Source: Alphaproteobacteria bacterium (GTDB lineage: Bacteria > Pseudomonadota > Alphaproteobacteria > Micropepsales > Micropepsaceae). Taken from it: 64,000 nt of DNA. Under the pieces are notes generated by a model. It was not told the DNA's origin and did no database searches. It was given only the letters and a program-made list of their open reading frames with translations. Positions 22,548 to 32,991 of the stretch are shown here, one piece after another. A program made the position numbers and the translations under genes. The stretch spans positions 64,267 through 128,266 of the forward strand of contig PLJH01000027.1 in assembly GCA_003139615.1 (NCBI GenBank), in the 5' to 3' direction. Position 1 is the first letter of the stretch; each line of letters opens with the position of its first letter.

Positions 22548-23519
22548 ATGGCCTCTCTTGTCACAGTCTTTGGCGGTTCCGGCTTCGTCGGCCGCCACAC
22601 GGTTCGCGCGCTCGCCAGGGCCGGCTATCGCATTCGTGTCGCCGTGCGGCATCCCAATCTCGGGAATTTCCTGCCGCCGATGGGCACAGTCGGGCAGATC
22701 CAGGTCGTCAAGGCGAATGTCGAGGATGCGGATCAGATTGCTGCAGCAGTTCGGGGCGCGGACATTGTCGTCAATCTCGTGGGCATCCTCTATCAGAGCG
22801 GACATCAGCGTTTCGAATCCATTCACGCGGAGGCCGCCGGCGCGATTGCAGCGGCCGCGAAATCCGCGGGCGCGCATTCCTTCATTCAGGTCTCCGCGAT
22901 CGGCGCCGACATCGAGTCCGAATCGGCTTATGCGCGCTCGAAGGCGGACGGCGAAACGCGTGTGCGCGCGGTGTTTCCGGATGCGACGATCCTCCGACCG
23001 TCTATCGTGTTCGGGCCGGAAGACAATTTCTTCAACCGTTTTGCGGCACTGGCGCGGATGCTCCCGTTCCTACCGTTGATTGGCGGGGGCACGACGAAAT
23101 TCCAGCCGGTCTATGTGAGCGATGTCGCTGCGGCCATCGTGAAATGCGCGCGGGATATCTCGACGCGCGGCCATATCTATGAATTGGGCGGACCCGGGAT
23201 TTACAGCTTCAAGGAACTGATGGAACTCATTCTGCGCGAGACCGGCCGCAAAAAACTTCTCGTGCCGGTGCCGCATTGGATTGCGATGTCGAAGGCGACG
23301 TTTCTTCAGATGCTGCCGAAGCCGCTTCTCACGCGCGATCAGGTCAAGCTTCTGAAATACGACAATGTCGTTTCGTCGGGCGCTCTCACCCTCGCCGATC
23401 TCGGCATTCAGCCGGACTCGGTCGAGGCGATTTTGCCTTCGTATCTGTGGCGTTTCCGCGCCGAAGGGCAGTTCGAGGAATCGACTCAGGACAAGATTGC
23501 TGCGGCCTCCAAATCCTGA
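22548..23519 (+). CDS. NAD(P)-binding complex I NDUFA9-like protein
   Basis: VTVFGGSGFVGRHTVRALARAGYRIRVAVR; HPxN. Confidence 0.88.
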   Translation: MASLVTVFGGSGFVGRHTVRALARAGYRIRVAVRHPNLGNFLPPMGTVGQIQVVKANVEDADQIAAAVRGADIVVNLVGILYQSGHQRFESIHAEAAGAIAAAAKSAGAHSFIQVSAIGADIESESAYARSKADGETRVRAVFPDATILRPSIVFGPEDNFFNRFAALARMLPFLPLIGGGTTKFQPVYVSDVAAAIVKCARDISTRGHIYELGGPGIYSFKELMELILRETGRKKLLVPVPHWIAMSKATFLQMLPKPLLTRDQVKLLKYDNVVSSGALTLADLGIQPDSVEAILPSYLWRFRAEGQFEESTQDKIAAASKS

Positions 23520-23534
23520 CTGCATCCTCGTCTC

Positions 23535-24434
23535 TTATGAAATCCATCCCATCGCGGCACCGGCGATCAGCACGAGACCGAAGGCTGCGCGGTAGATCAC
23601 AAGCGCCCATGTCGTCGAATGCCTGAGGAAGCGCATTAGTCCCCAGACTGCGACGAAGGCCGACGCGCTGGAGACCACCAAACCAATCGCAAGCATCTTC
23701 CACGCCGTGGGATCGATATGTGCCTGATGCAGCACCCACAGTTCCTTGCCGCCGGCAAGTGCGATTGCGGGCACACCCAACAGGAATGAAATGCGCGCCG
23801 CATCTTCGCGGTTGAAGCCGAGAAACATCGCGGCGGTGAAGGTCGAGCCGGAGCGCGAGACGCCGGGGATCAGCGCGCCCACCTGCGCGATGCCGATCAG
23901 CAATGCGTCGAGCAATGTCATGCGCTCGGCGGGGCGCGTGTGCCTGGCGAACAATTCCGCGGCACCCATCAACAACGCCATCACGAGGCACGCAATGCCG
24001 ACAACCATCGGCGTGCGCAGCGGCGAGCCGCAGGCGTTGATGATGTTCGCAAGTGACGCGCCGACGATCACGATGGGGATGGTCGCCACGATCACGCCGG
24101 CCGCGAAGATCAGGTCGCGGTTGCGCCATTGGCGGGCACCCAGTGCGCGTACCGAACCCGTGGTGACGGACAGGATTTCCGCGCCAAAGTAAGTGACGAC
24201 GGCCGCCAGGGCGGCAAGCTGCAGGGCTGCAGAGAAGGCAGCCCCCGGATCTGGCCAGCCCAGGAGGGCAGGAATCGCCCGCATATGGGCGCTGGAGGAG
24301 ACCGGCAGCAGCTCGGTGATTCCCTGGACGACACCCAGGAAGGCCACTTTGGTCGGCCCCAGCGCCGCAAAGCTGGTGTCCACGGCGCTATGGCAGTGCT
24401 GCGCAACCATCCCGATTTCCCCCTCAAATCCCAT
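23535..24434 (-). CDS. uppP: Undecaprenyl-diphosphatase
   Basis: VVQGITELLPVSSSAH; PGVSRSGSTF. Confidence 0.94.
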   Translation of the reverse strand: MGFEGEIGMVAQHCHSAVDTSFAALGPTKVAFLGVVQGITELLPVSSSAHMRAIPALLGWPDPGAAFSAALQLAALAAVVTYFGAEILSVTTGSVRALGARQWRNRDLIFAAGVIVATIPIVIVGASLANIINACGSPLRTPMVVGIACLVMALLMGAAELFARHTRPAERMTLLDALLIGIAQVGALIPGVSRSGSTFTAAMFLGFNREDAARISFLLGVPAIALAGGKELWVLHQAHIDPTAWKMLAIGLVVSSASAFVAVWGLMRFLRHSTTWALVIYRAAFGLVLIAGAAMGWIS

Positions 24435-24480
24435 TGGCAGTTAGCATAAGCGCCCGGAAAGGCACAAGAATTCCTATTAA

Positions 24481-24569
24481 GACAGTATTACTGTCAATAT
24501 ACTCGATACCAACAGAGCGCTTGATCGTCACTGTACGAGACACAAGATATATTAGACAGTGATACTGCC
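24481..24569. promoter_or_regulatory. Two operator-like inverted repeats upstream of gltD
   Basis: GACAGTATTACTGTC (24481-24495) and GACAGTGATACTGCC (24555-24569). Confidence 0.45.
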
Positions 24570-24651
24570 TTTCCATTCACTTTTCCCTAGCTCCGCCTGC
24601 GCAAATTCCGTATGCACGAAAGATGTGAAAGAGCATTGCGTGGAATTCGCC

Positions 24652-26097
24652 ATGGCCGATCAAATGTTGCGCTTCATTTCCCTCGACCAGGAGCTCCCCG
24701 AAAAGCGCTCCGCGCAAACGCGCGCGCAGGATTTCCATGAAATCTATGCGGAGTATCTGACCGAGAAGGCGGCCGCGCAGGCGTCCCGCTGCTCGCAATG
24801 CGGCGTGCCGTTCTGTCAGGTCCACTGCCCGCTTCACAACAACATCCCGGATTGGCTGAAGCTGACGGCGGAAGGCCGCCTCGAAGAGGCGTATGAGCTC
24901 GCCCAATCGACCAACAACATGCCGGAGATCTGCGGCCGCATCTGCCCGCAGGATCGTCTGTGCGAAGGCAATTGCGTCATCGAGCAATCGGGCCACGGCA
25001 CGGTCACCATCGGCGCGGTCGAGAAATACATAACCGATACCGCCTGGCAGCAGGGCTGGGTGAAACCGCTGAAGCCGCGCCGCCTGCGCCCCGAACATGT
25101 GGGCATCGTCGGCGCAGGTCCGGCGGGGCTCGCCGCCGCCGAGGAACTTCGCCGCAAAGGCTACAAAGTCACCGTCTATGATCGGCATGATCGCGCGGGC
25201 GGCCTCCTCATCTATGGGATTCCGAATTTCAAGCTGGAGAAGGATGTCGTCATCCGCCGCGTAAAACGCCTGGAAGACGGCGGCATCAAATTCCGACTCG
25301 GTTTCGAACTCGGCCGCGATTCCTCGCTTCCCGATTTTCGCGACGCGCATGACGCGGTGCTGCTCGCGACGGGCGCATACAAACCGCGCGAGATCGAAGC
25401 GCCGGGCGTGGGGCTTGGACGCATCGTGCCGGCGCTCGAATTCCTCATCGCCTCCAATCGCAAGGGCCTTGGCGATGACGTTCCGGAATTCGAGTCGGGC
25501 GCGCTCGATGCGAACGGCAAGAACGTCGCCGTCATCGGCGGCGGCGACACCGCGATGGATTGCGTGCGCACGGCCATGCGGCAAGGCGCCAAATCGGTGA
25601 GCTGCATATACCGCCGCGATCGCGACAACATGCCGGGCTCGTTGCGCGAAGTGGCGAATGCGGAAGAGGAAGGTATCGTCTTCGAATGGCTCACCTTGCC
25701 GAAAGCGTTTCTCGGCAATGACGCGGTCGAAGGCGTGCGCATATCGCGCATGCGGCTGGGCCTTCCCGACGCGACGGGCCGCAAGATGCCGGAGGAAGTC
25801 AAAGGCGCGGATTTCACCCTGCATGCCGATCTGGTGATCAAGGCACTGGGTTTCGATCCGGAAGATATGCCGGCGCTGTTTGCAGCACCCGATCTGGCGG
25901 TCACGCGCTGGGGCACCTTGAAGGCGAACCCGCCCTCGCTCGCGACCAATCTCGACGGCGTATACGCGGCGGGCGATGTCGTGCGCGGCGCATCGCTGGT
26001 CGTGTGGGCGATTAAGGACGGCCGCGATGCGGCAGCGTCGATCCACAAATATCTCGAGACGAAGGCCGCGACGGCCGCTCTGGAAGCGGCGGAGTGA
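24652..26097 (+). CDS. gltD: Glutamate synthase (NADPH) small subunit
   Basis: CSQCGVPFCQVHCPLHNNIPDWL; GxGPAGLAAAEELRRKGYKVTVYDR; start MADQML in ORF 24559..26097. Confidence 0.95.
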   Translation: MADQMLRFISLDQELPEKRSAQTRAQDFHEIYAEYLTEKAAAQASRCSQCGVPFCQVHCPLHNNIPDWLKLTAEGRLEEAYELAQSTNNMPEICGRICPQDRLCEGNCVIEQSGHGTVTIGAVEKYITDTAWQQGWVKPLKPRRLRPEHVGIVGAGPAGLAAAEELRRKGYKVTVYDRHDRAGGLLIYGIPNFKLEKDVVIRRVKRLEDGGIKFRLGFELGRDSSLPDFRDAHDAVLLATGAYKPREIEAPGVGLGRIVPALEFLIASNRKGLGDDVPEFESGALDANGKNVAVIGGGDTAMDCVRTAMRQGAKSVSCIYRRDRDNMPGSLREVANAEEEGIVFEWLTLPKAFLGNDAVEGVRISRMRLGLPDATGRKMPEEVKGADFTLHADLVIKALGFDPEDMPALFAAPDLAVTRWGTLKANPPSLATNLDGVYAAGDVVRGASLVVWAIKDGRDAAASIHKYLETKAATAALEAAE

Positions 26098-29000
26098 CGA
26101 CAATGAAAGCCACGCACCAGAACGACGGCGAAATCGAAATTGCCCGCTTCCGCGCCAATGCGAAGAAGCTGGAAGACGGTCACGCTTATTCGCCCGATCA
26201 GGAGCATGACGCGTGCGGCGTCGGCCTCGTCGCTGCCATCGACGGCAAGCCGCGGCGCGAAATCGTCACGCGCGCCATCGAAGCGCTCAAGGCCGTATGG
26301 CATCGCGGTGCGGTCGACGCCGACGGCAAGACCGGCGACGGCGCGGGCATCCATCTGCAAGTGCCGCAGGATTTCTTCCGCGCCCAGGTCGAGCAGACCG
26401 GCCACAAAATACGTTCGGGCCGCATCGCGGTCGGCCAGATATTTCTTCCGCGCACGGATTATAACGCGCAGGAGACCTGCCGCACGATCGTGGAATCCGA
26501 AATCCTCAATTTCGGCTTCTATCTTTACGGCTGGCGCCAGGTGCCGGTGGACATCTCCATCATCGGCGAGAAGGCGAACGCCACGCGGCCCGAAATCGAG
26601 CAGATCATGTTCGATCTGGGCGACACGAACATGGAGGCGCTCGAACGCCGGCTCTATCTGTGCCGCAGGCGTATCGAGAAGCGCGTGCGCGAAGCGGCCA
26701 TCCAGGATTTCTATGTCTGCTCGCTGTCGTCGCGTTCGCTGATCTACAAGGGCATGTTCCTGGCGGAACAGCTTTCGAATTTCTATCCCGACCTGAAGGA
26801 CCCGCGTTTCGTTTCGGCGTTTGCGATCTTCCACCAGCGCTATTCGACCAACACCTTCCCCACCTGGCGGCTCGCGCAACCCTTCCGCATGATCGCGCAC
26901 AATGGCGAGATCAATACGCTGAAGGGCAACGTCAACTGGATGAAGAACCACGAGTTCAAGATGGCGTCGCAGCTCTTCGGCGAACATGGCGACGACATCA
27001 AGCCGATCATCCAGCCCGGCAGTTCGGATTCCGCGGCGTTCGACGCCGTGTTCGAAGTGCTGGTGCGTGCGGGCCGCACCGCACCGCTCGCCAAGACGAT
27101 CCTCGTGCCGGAAGCGTGGTCGAAGAAAGCCTCGACCATGCCCGATGCGCATCGCGCGATGTATTCCTATGCGAATGCCGTGATGGAGCCGTGGGACGGG
27201 CCGGCAGCACTCGCCGCCACCGACGGCCGCTGGGTCATCGCCGGCATGGATCGCAACGGATTGCGTCCGCAGCGTTATGCGGTGACGGAAGACGGCTTGC
27301 TGTTCGTCGGCTCCGAAACCGGCATGGTGGTGCTCGACGAAGCGCGCATCACGCGCAAGGGCCGCGTCGGTCCGGGGCAGATGCTCGCGCTCGATCTTGA
27401 GGAAGGCCGTTTCTACGAAGACCGCGCGATCAAGGACAAGCTCGCGGGCGAATATCCTTATGAGGAATGGACGAAGAAGATCGTCGAGCTGGAGCCGATC
27501 ATCGGCCCGGGCGCCGAGCCGCGCTTGTTCGACAAAGAGACGTTGCGCCGCCGCCAGACTGCTGCCGGTTACACCATCGAAGATCTGGAACTGATCCTTC
27601 ATCCGATGGTGGAGGACGGCAAGGAAGCGATCGGCTCGATGGGCGACGACACGCCGCTGGCCGTTCTGTCGGAGCAATACCGCCCGCTGTCGCATTACTT
27701 CCGGCAGAATTTCAGCCAGGTGACGAACCCGCCCATCGACTCGCTGCGCGAAGGCCGCGTGATGAGCCTGAAGACGCGTTTCCGCAATCTCGGCAACGTG
27801 CTGGCGCAGGACGAATCCCAGGCGGAAGTGTTCGTGCTGGAAAGCCCCGTCATTTCCACGGGCATGTATGCCCGCATGAAGGATCATCTCGAAGGCCGCT
27901 TCTACGAGATCGATTGCGTGTTCCGGGTGAAGGACGGCGAACCGAAAGAAGGCGCGCTGCGCCAGGCGATCGAGCGCGTGCGCGCCGAAGCCGAAGATGC
28001 GGTGCGCGAAGGCTATAACCACCTGATCCTCACCGACGAGCGCGTGGATCGCGATCTGGCGCCCATGCCGATGATCCTGGCCACCGGCGCTGTCCACAGC
28101 CATCTCGTGCGCCAGGGCCTGCGCACCTACACCTCCATCAACGTGCGGTCTGCCGAATGTTTCGACACGCATTATTTCGCGGCGCTGATCGGCGTGGGCG
28201 CCACGACCGTCAATGCCTATCTCGCGCAGGAATGCATTGCAGATCGCCACGCACGCGGGCTGTTCGGTAAGCTCACCTTGGGCGAATGCGTGAAGCGCTA
28301 TCTCGATACTGTCAGCGCGGGCCTGCTCAAGATCATGTCCAAGATGGGCATTTCGGTGCTCTCGTCCTATCGGGGAGCGTACAACTTCGAAGCGGTGGGT
28401 CTTTCGCGCTCGATGGTGGCCGATATTTTCCCGGGCATGCCGAGCCGCATTTCCGGCATCGGGCTGAACGGTATCGCCACAAAAATCGCCCGCGTTCATG
28501 CGCGCGCCTTCGATGACGATGCGGCGGTGCTGCCTGTCGGCGGCTTCTACAAATCGCGCCAGGGCGGAGAGACGCACGCCCACGAAGCGAAGCTCATTCA
28601 CCTCTTGCAAAGCGCGGTCTCGAACGACTCCTACACGACGTTCAAGGAGTATTCGAAAGCGGTATGGTCGCTGCCGCCCGTTTCGCTGCGCCATCTGATG
28701 CAGTTCCGGCCGGGCGAAGCGATCCCGCAGGACGAAGTCGAATCCAGCACGGAAATCCGCAAACGCTTCGTCACACCCGGCATGTCGCTGGGTGCGCTGT
28801 CCCCCGAAGCGCATGAAGCGCTCAACATCGCGATGAACCGCATCGGCGCGAAATCCGATTCCGGCGAAGGCGGCGAGAACCCGGCCAACTTCCGCCCGAA
28901 ACCCAATGGCGACAATCCGAACTCCGCGATCAAGCAGGTAGCCTCGGGCCGCTTCGGCGTGACGGCCGAATATCTGAACCAATGCCGCGAACTTGAGATC

Positions 29001-30650
29001 AAGGTGGCGCAGGGCGCGAAGCCGGGAGAAGGCGGACAGCTGCCCGGCTTCAAGGTCACCGAAATGATCGCGAAGCTGCGCCATGCGACGCCCGGCGTGA
29101 TGTTGATCTCGCCGCCGCCCCATCACGACATCTATTCGATCGAAGACCTGGCCCAACTCATCTACGATCTCAAGCAGATCAATCCGGATGTGCGGGTTTG
29201 CGTGAAGTTGGTCGCGGCGACAGGCATCGGCACGATTGCGGCCGGTGTCGCGAAGGCCAAGGCCGATGTGATCCTGATCTCCGGCCACAGCGGCGGCACG
29301 GGCGCTTCGCCGCAAACCTCCATCAAATATGCGGGCGTGCCGTGGGAGATGGGGCTCACGGAAGCCAACCAGATTCTCACGCTGAACAATCTGCGCCACC
29401 GCGTGGTGCTGCGCACCGACGGCGGCATCCGAACGGGCCGCGACGTGGTGATGGCGGCCATGATGGGCGCGGAGGAATTCGGCGTCGGCACGGCCGCGCT
29501 GATCGCGATGGGCTGCATCATGGTGCGGCAATGCCATTCCAACACCTGCCCCGTCGGCGTCTGCACGCAGGATGAAAAGCTGCGCGCGAAGTTCGCGGGC
29601 AGTGCCGACAAGGTCGTGCATCTGTTCAGCTTTATCGCCGACGAAGTGCGCGAGATCCTGGCGTCGCTGGGCTTCCGCAAACTTGAAGAGGTGATCGGCC
29701 GCACCGACCTGCTCTACCAGATGAGCCGCGGCGCGGAAGACCTCGACGATCTCGATCTCAATCCGCTTCTCGTGCAGGCCGATCCCGGCGGCCACGCGCG
29801 CTTCTCGACCTTGAAGGGCCGCAACGAAGTGCCCGACACGCTGGATGCGCAGATCGAGAAGGACGCGGAGCCGTTCCTGCGCGACGGCGAGAAGATGCAA
29901 CTGGTCTATAGCGTGCGCAACACGATGCGCTCGATAGGAGCGCGCATCTCGTCGCGCATCGTGCGCAAATGGGGGATGACGGGCCTGCCGCCCGCGCATC
30001 TGACCTTGCGGCTGCGGGGGTCCTGCGGGCAATCGCTGGGCGCGTTCGCCGTGCAGGGATTGAAGATCGAAGTGTCCGGCGATTCCAACGACTATGTCGG
30101 CAAGGGACTTTCCGGCGCCACGATCATCGTGCGGCCTGCCACGTCGGCGAAGTTCGTCGCCAATGCGAACACGATCATCGGCAACACGGTGCTCTATGGT
30201 GCGACCGCCGGAAAATTGTTTGCGGTGGGACAGGCAGGCGAACGTTTCGCCGTGCGCAATTCGGGCGCCATCGCCGTGGTCGAAGGCTGCGGCTCCAACG
30301 GCTGCGAATATATGACGGGTGGGGTCGTCGCGATCCTGGGCCCCGTCGGCGACAATTTCGGCGCGGGCATGACGGGCGGCGTGGCATTTGTGTACGACGC
30401 CGACGGCCGCTTCGAAGAGCACGTCAATCCCGACACGATCGTGTGGCAACGCGTGGCGAGCGCGCATTGGGAAAGCGTGTTGCGCGGATTGATCGAAGAA
30501 CACCGCAAGGAATCGAGCTCGGTCTTCGCAGGCCAATTGCTCGCGCAATGGGAACTGGAACTTGGTCGCTTCTGGCAAGTGGTGCCGAAGGAAATGCTGA
30601 GCCGCATCGCGCATCCGCTCAGCGACGAACCTGCGGCGGCGAGGGCGTAG
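26094..30650 (+). CDS. gltB: Glutamate synthase (NADPH) large subunit
   Basis: CGVGLVAAIDG; SGHSGGTGASP; 1518 aa. Confidence 0.97.
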   Translation: MTTMKATHQNDGEIEIARFRANAKKLEDGHAYSPDQEHDACGVGLVAAIDGKPRREIVTRAIEALKAVWHRGAVDADGKTGDGAGIHLQVPQDFFRAQVEQTGHKIRSGRIAVGQIFLPRTDYNAQETCRTIVESEILNFGFYLYGWRQVPVDISIIGEKANATRPEIEQIMFDLGDTNMEALERRLYLCRRRIEKRVREAAIQDFYVCSLSSRSLIYKGMFLAEQLSNFYPDLKDPRFVSAFAIFHQRYSTNTFPTWRLAQPFRMIAHNGEINTLKGNVNWMKNHEFKMASQLFGEHGDDIKPIIQPGSSDSAAFDAVFEVLVRAGRTAPLAKTILVPEAWSKKASTMPDAHRAMYSYANAVMEPWDGPAALAATDGRWVIAGMDRNGLRPQRYAVTEDGLLFVGSETGMVVLDEARITRKGRVGPGQMLALDLEEGRFYEDRAIKDKLAGEYPYEEWTKKIVELEPIIGPGAEPRLFDKETLRRRQTAAGYTIEDLELILHPMVEDGKEAIGSMGDDTPLAVLSEQYRPLSHYFRQNFSQVTNPPIDSLREGRVMSLKTRFRNLGNVLAQDESQAEVFVLESPVISTGMYARMKDHLEGRFYEIDCVFRVKDGEPKEGALRQAIERVRAEAEDAVREGYNHLILTDERVDRDLAPMPMILATGAVHSHLVRQGLRTYTSINVRSAECFDTHYFAALIGVGATTVNAYLAQECIADRHARGLFGKLTLGECVKRYLDTVSAGLLKIMSKMGISVLSSYRGAYNFEAVGLSRSMVADIFPGMPSRISGIGLNGIATKIARVHARAFDDDAAVLPVGGFYKSRQGGETHAHEAKLIHLLQSAVSNDSYTTFKEYSKAVWSLPPVSLRHLMQFRPGEAIPQDEVESSTEIRKRFVTPGMSLGALSPEAHEALNIAMNRIGAKSDSGEGGENPANFRPKPNGDNPNSAIKQVASGRFGVTAEYLNQCRELEIKVAQGAKPGEGGQLPGFKVTEMIAKLRHATPGVMLISPPPHHDIYSIEDLAQLIYDLKQINPDVRVCVKLVAATGIGTIAAGVAKAKADVILISGHSGGTGASPQTSIKYAGVPWEMGLTEANQILTLNNLRHRVVLRTDGGIRTGRDVVMAAMMGAEEFGVGTAALIAMGCIMVRQCHSNTCPVGVCTQDEKLRAKFAGSADKVVHLFSFIADEVREILASLGFRKLEEVIGRTDLLYQMSRGAEDLDDLDLNPLLVQADPGGHARFSTLKGRNEVPDTLDAQIEKDAEPFLRDGEKMQLVYSVRNTMRSIGARISSRIVRKWGMTGLPPAHLTLRLRGSCGQSLGAFAVQGLKIEVSGDSNDYVGKGLSGATIIVRPATSAKFVANANTIIGNTVLYGATAGKLFAVGQAGERFAVRNSGAIAVVEGCGSNGCEYMTGGVVAILGPVGDNFGAGMTGGVAFVYDADGRFEEHVNPDTIVWQRVASAHWESVLRGLIEEHRKESSSVFAGQLLAQWELELGRFWQVVPKEMLSRIAHPLSDEPAAARA

Positions 30651-30975
30651 CCACTCGCCGATGGAGCGCGGGCGCTTGTGGCCGGGCGTTCGACCCGGCC
30701 ATCCAGCCCGCTCTTCTAAACTCATCGCCGCCCATGCGGGCTGGAAGCCCGCGCTCCAAACTTGCGCGATTTTTTTTGACCCAGAAAAACACAATAAAAA
30801 CAATGGCTTGAGTCCGCCGAGCAGGGCTTTAGAGGCCCTGCAAAAACCCAGCTCGAACCCTGTCGTTTGGCTGCTCGGAGAGGCTTCGCGACGTCCAGCC
30901 CGGCTTCCCGAACTCTTCCCCATCGATGCGACGAAGATGCCTGCACTCTTTTTCTTGCGTGGAAAAATTTTTCGT

Positions 30976-31311
30976 CCTGTTAATTCCAGAAAAATCCAAC
31001 GAAACAAAGGCCTTAGGAAAGGCATAACAAGCACTAACAGGCGCCTGTTATAGCCCTGTTCCACCCCCGGATTCTGCCTGCTCTGAAGAGCCCGGCGATT
31101 CGGCCATCGCCCAAGGTTTCCCCTGTTAAACAGGCGAAATAACAGGGGAGAATTTTTGCGCGCGGCAGACGCGTGCGAATTCCACCCGCCCCACGAGGGC
31201 GGGTCGAAATTGTCTTTGAGCGACAGCGAAAAGAGAATTTCGGGGCGGGGGACTTTGTCCGCATGACCTGCGCCAGGACCTTTCTCCCCTGATAAACACG
31301 AAAATAACAGG
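30976..31311. repeat. Cluster of CCTGTTA/TAACAGG heptamers, partly as inverted repeats
   Basis: Exact heptamers at 30976, 31035, 31044, 31122, 31140 and 31305. Confidence 0.6.
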
Positions 31312-31636
31312 ACCTGCCTCCCCAACGCGTCGACGCCGAATGTCGCCGACCCTTCGTTCGAGCAGTCCGAAGCGGCGCGCGCGGCACTACAACCCGCACG
31401 CGCACGAACGGGCCGGCCCTTCGGTTGACGAACCGGTGCCGACAAGTCGGGATTGACAATCATTCTTTTGTGTTCATGATATGTTCCTTTGGACAATAGC
31501 CCGCTGCCGGTTCATTTGTCAACCGCATCAGTTTCCATGGATGGAGGGCGACGCCGCACGTCACATTTCCTTGGAATCGCCGAAGACCAAGGAGATTGAA
31601 CATGAGCGGAGCCGGATTTAAACGTCCCGGAGTTGA

Positions 31637-31993
31637 GTGCCTGAACGTCTCCAACCGTACCACGGAGGGGATAACCCGACGCTCCTGCTCGCCCTTCACG
31701 ATATGGACAATGCCCGTAAGCATCGGCAACTGATTAAGTTCGAATCGTCGGCTCCCGGAATCGGCGTTTACAAATTCGGCGTCTGGCCCCGACTCGACGA
31801 GAAAATGCGGCGGCAACGCCCTGATAAGGGCTACGTTTTGGTTCGTGGAGTCGATAACCCTGACTACCAGATTCAAGTCAGAATTGAAGTAACGATCAGC
31901 GAAGCCGGAGTCCTGACAGGCAAGCCAATCATTCCGGCGCTTCGCCAACTCGCGAGCCTTACGGGCTCGATCACTACCATTTTCGATGAATGA
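31637..31993 (+). CDS. Hypothetical protein, possibly a 5'-decayed remnant
   Basis: GGDNPTLLLALHDMDNARKHRQLIKF; another frame opens at 31602 upstream. Confidence 0.35.
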   Translation: MPERLQPYHGGDNPTLLLALHDMDNARKHRQLIKFESSAPGIGVYKFGVWPRLDEKMRRQRPDKGYVLVRGVDNPDYQIQVRIEVTISEAGVLTGKPIIPALRQLASLTGSITTIFDE

Positions 31994-32119
31994 CAGAACC
32001 GAATTGAAAAGTTACGGCCACATGATATGGGTTCACCCTAAAGTCTAGCGAGCGTAAAACCGGCGATTAAGTATATCGTTGACCAATCTCTCCACGGCAG
32101 TTGTTGGGAGAAAAATTAG

Positions 32120-32416
32120 ATGCGTGCATCAAGAATGTTGTTGATCGCCACCGCTTTGACAGCGTTGGCTGCGTGCTCATCGTGCCAACCATCCGGCACA
32201 ACGACCTCGATCGAAACGATAGATATTCAGGATAGGTTCATTTCTTGCGTAAGTCCGACTTTGAAAGTCAGACCAATTGGAGCCAGTCAATGCCCGGACG
32301 GCGATCACGAAGGCGGCGTCTGCCATTTGCTAAATGGCACAGCAGAATTCGTTGAGGACACCGAGGCTGCCGTCGATTCGTGCAAGCAGCGTGGTGGAAC
32401 GCTTGAAGCGGGTTAG
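32120..32416 (+). CDS. Putative lipoprotein
   Basis: Lipobox-like LTALAAC; Cys-rich short protein. Confidence 0.5.
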   Translation: MRASRMLLIATALTALAACSSCQPSGTTTSIETIDIQDRFISCVSPTLKVRPIGASQCPDGDHEGGVCHLLNGTAEFVEDTEAAVDSCKQRGGTLEAG

Positions 32417-32502
32417 TTTGAAATGCTAAGGCGACGCCATACGGATTCAAACCCAGCGAGCGCACGTCTGGTAAGCGTCCGTCGATCAATCCCCCACCTC
32501 CA

Positions 32503-32991
32503 TCACCGCGCCGCGACCGGCGCGCTGAACTCCGACCATTCTTCCCGGATTTTGCCGCGGGCAAACCGCCAGATCGTGATGCCGCGCATGGTCATGCGCT
32601 TGCCGGTGGCGGACTTGCCGGTGCCGGTGTTCGTTCCCGTGCCGGTCCATAACACGGTGACGTAGTCGCCCTCTGCAATCTCATTGAGCACCGTCATCGC
32701 GAGATCGGGTGCTGCGTCCCGCCAGCCATGCACCGCCGCCTGATCCTGGGCCAGGTTTGCGTCGGTCGTGAGCCCGTGATTGACGAAATCCGGCGCATAG
32801 ATTTCACCCGCGACATCGTATTTTCCCTGGTTGAAGATTTCGAGAAACACGCGGCGCGCCGTCATCTTGTTCGCTTCGGCGTTTGAAATCCCGGAAGACG
32901 CCCCAATCGCCGTCGCGGCATTCGCGCCCGCGCTCACGGCGCAACTCAACATGACGATGAACAATACCAACAGCCTCGATACAACACCCCT
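32503..32991 (-). CDS. SnoaL/NTF2-like (ester cyclase type) protein with signal peptide; start approximate
   Basis: VFLEIFNQGKYDVAGEIYAPDFVNHG...ITIWRFARGKIREEWSEFS. Confidence 0.7.
   Translation of the reverse strand, partial: RGVVSRLLVLFIVMLSCAVSAGANAATAIGASSGISNAEANKMTARRVFLEIFNQGKYDVAGEIYAPDFVNHGLTTDANLAQDQAAVHGWRDAAPDLAMTVLNEIAEGDYVTVLWTGTGTNTGTGKSATGKRMTMRGITIWRFARGKIREEWSEFSAPVAAR

Noticed and set aside
22080-22877. 265-aa minus-strand ORF
   Set aside because: Antisense to two convincing plus-strand genes; composition atypical.
24577-26103. 508-aa minus-strand ORF
   Set aside because: Antisense shadow of gltD.
30771-30806. AT-rich string CAGAAAAACACAATAAAAACAATGG resembling CAGAAAAAACACAATAAAAGCAG at 39833
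   Set aside because: Considered as a possible att duplication, but low complexity, imperfect, and one copy lies inside the island defined by the mtgA junctions.
25212-31496. 2094-aa minus-strand ORF
   Set aside because: Antisense to unmistakable gltD and gltB; long antisense frame caused by high-GC codon bias; low-complexity His/Arg/Ala-rich product with no coherent domain.
31460-31948. 162-aa minus-strand ORF near the CCTGTTA cluster
   Set aside because: Overlaps a more protein-like plus-strand frame; no recognisable motif.
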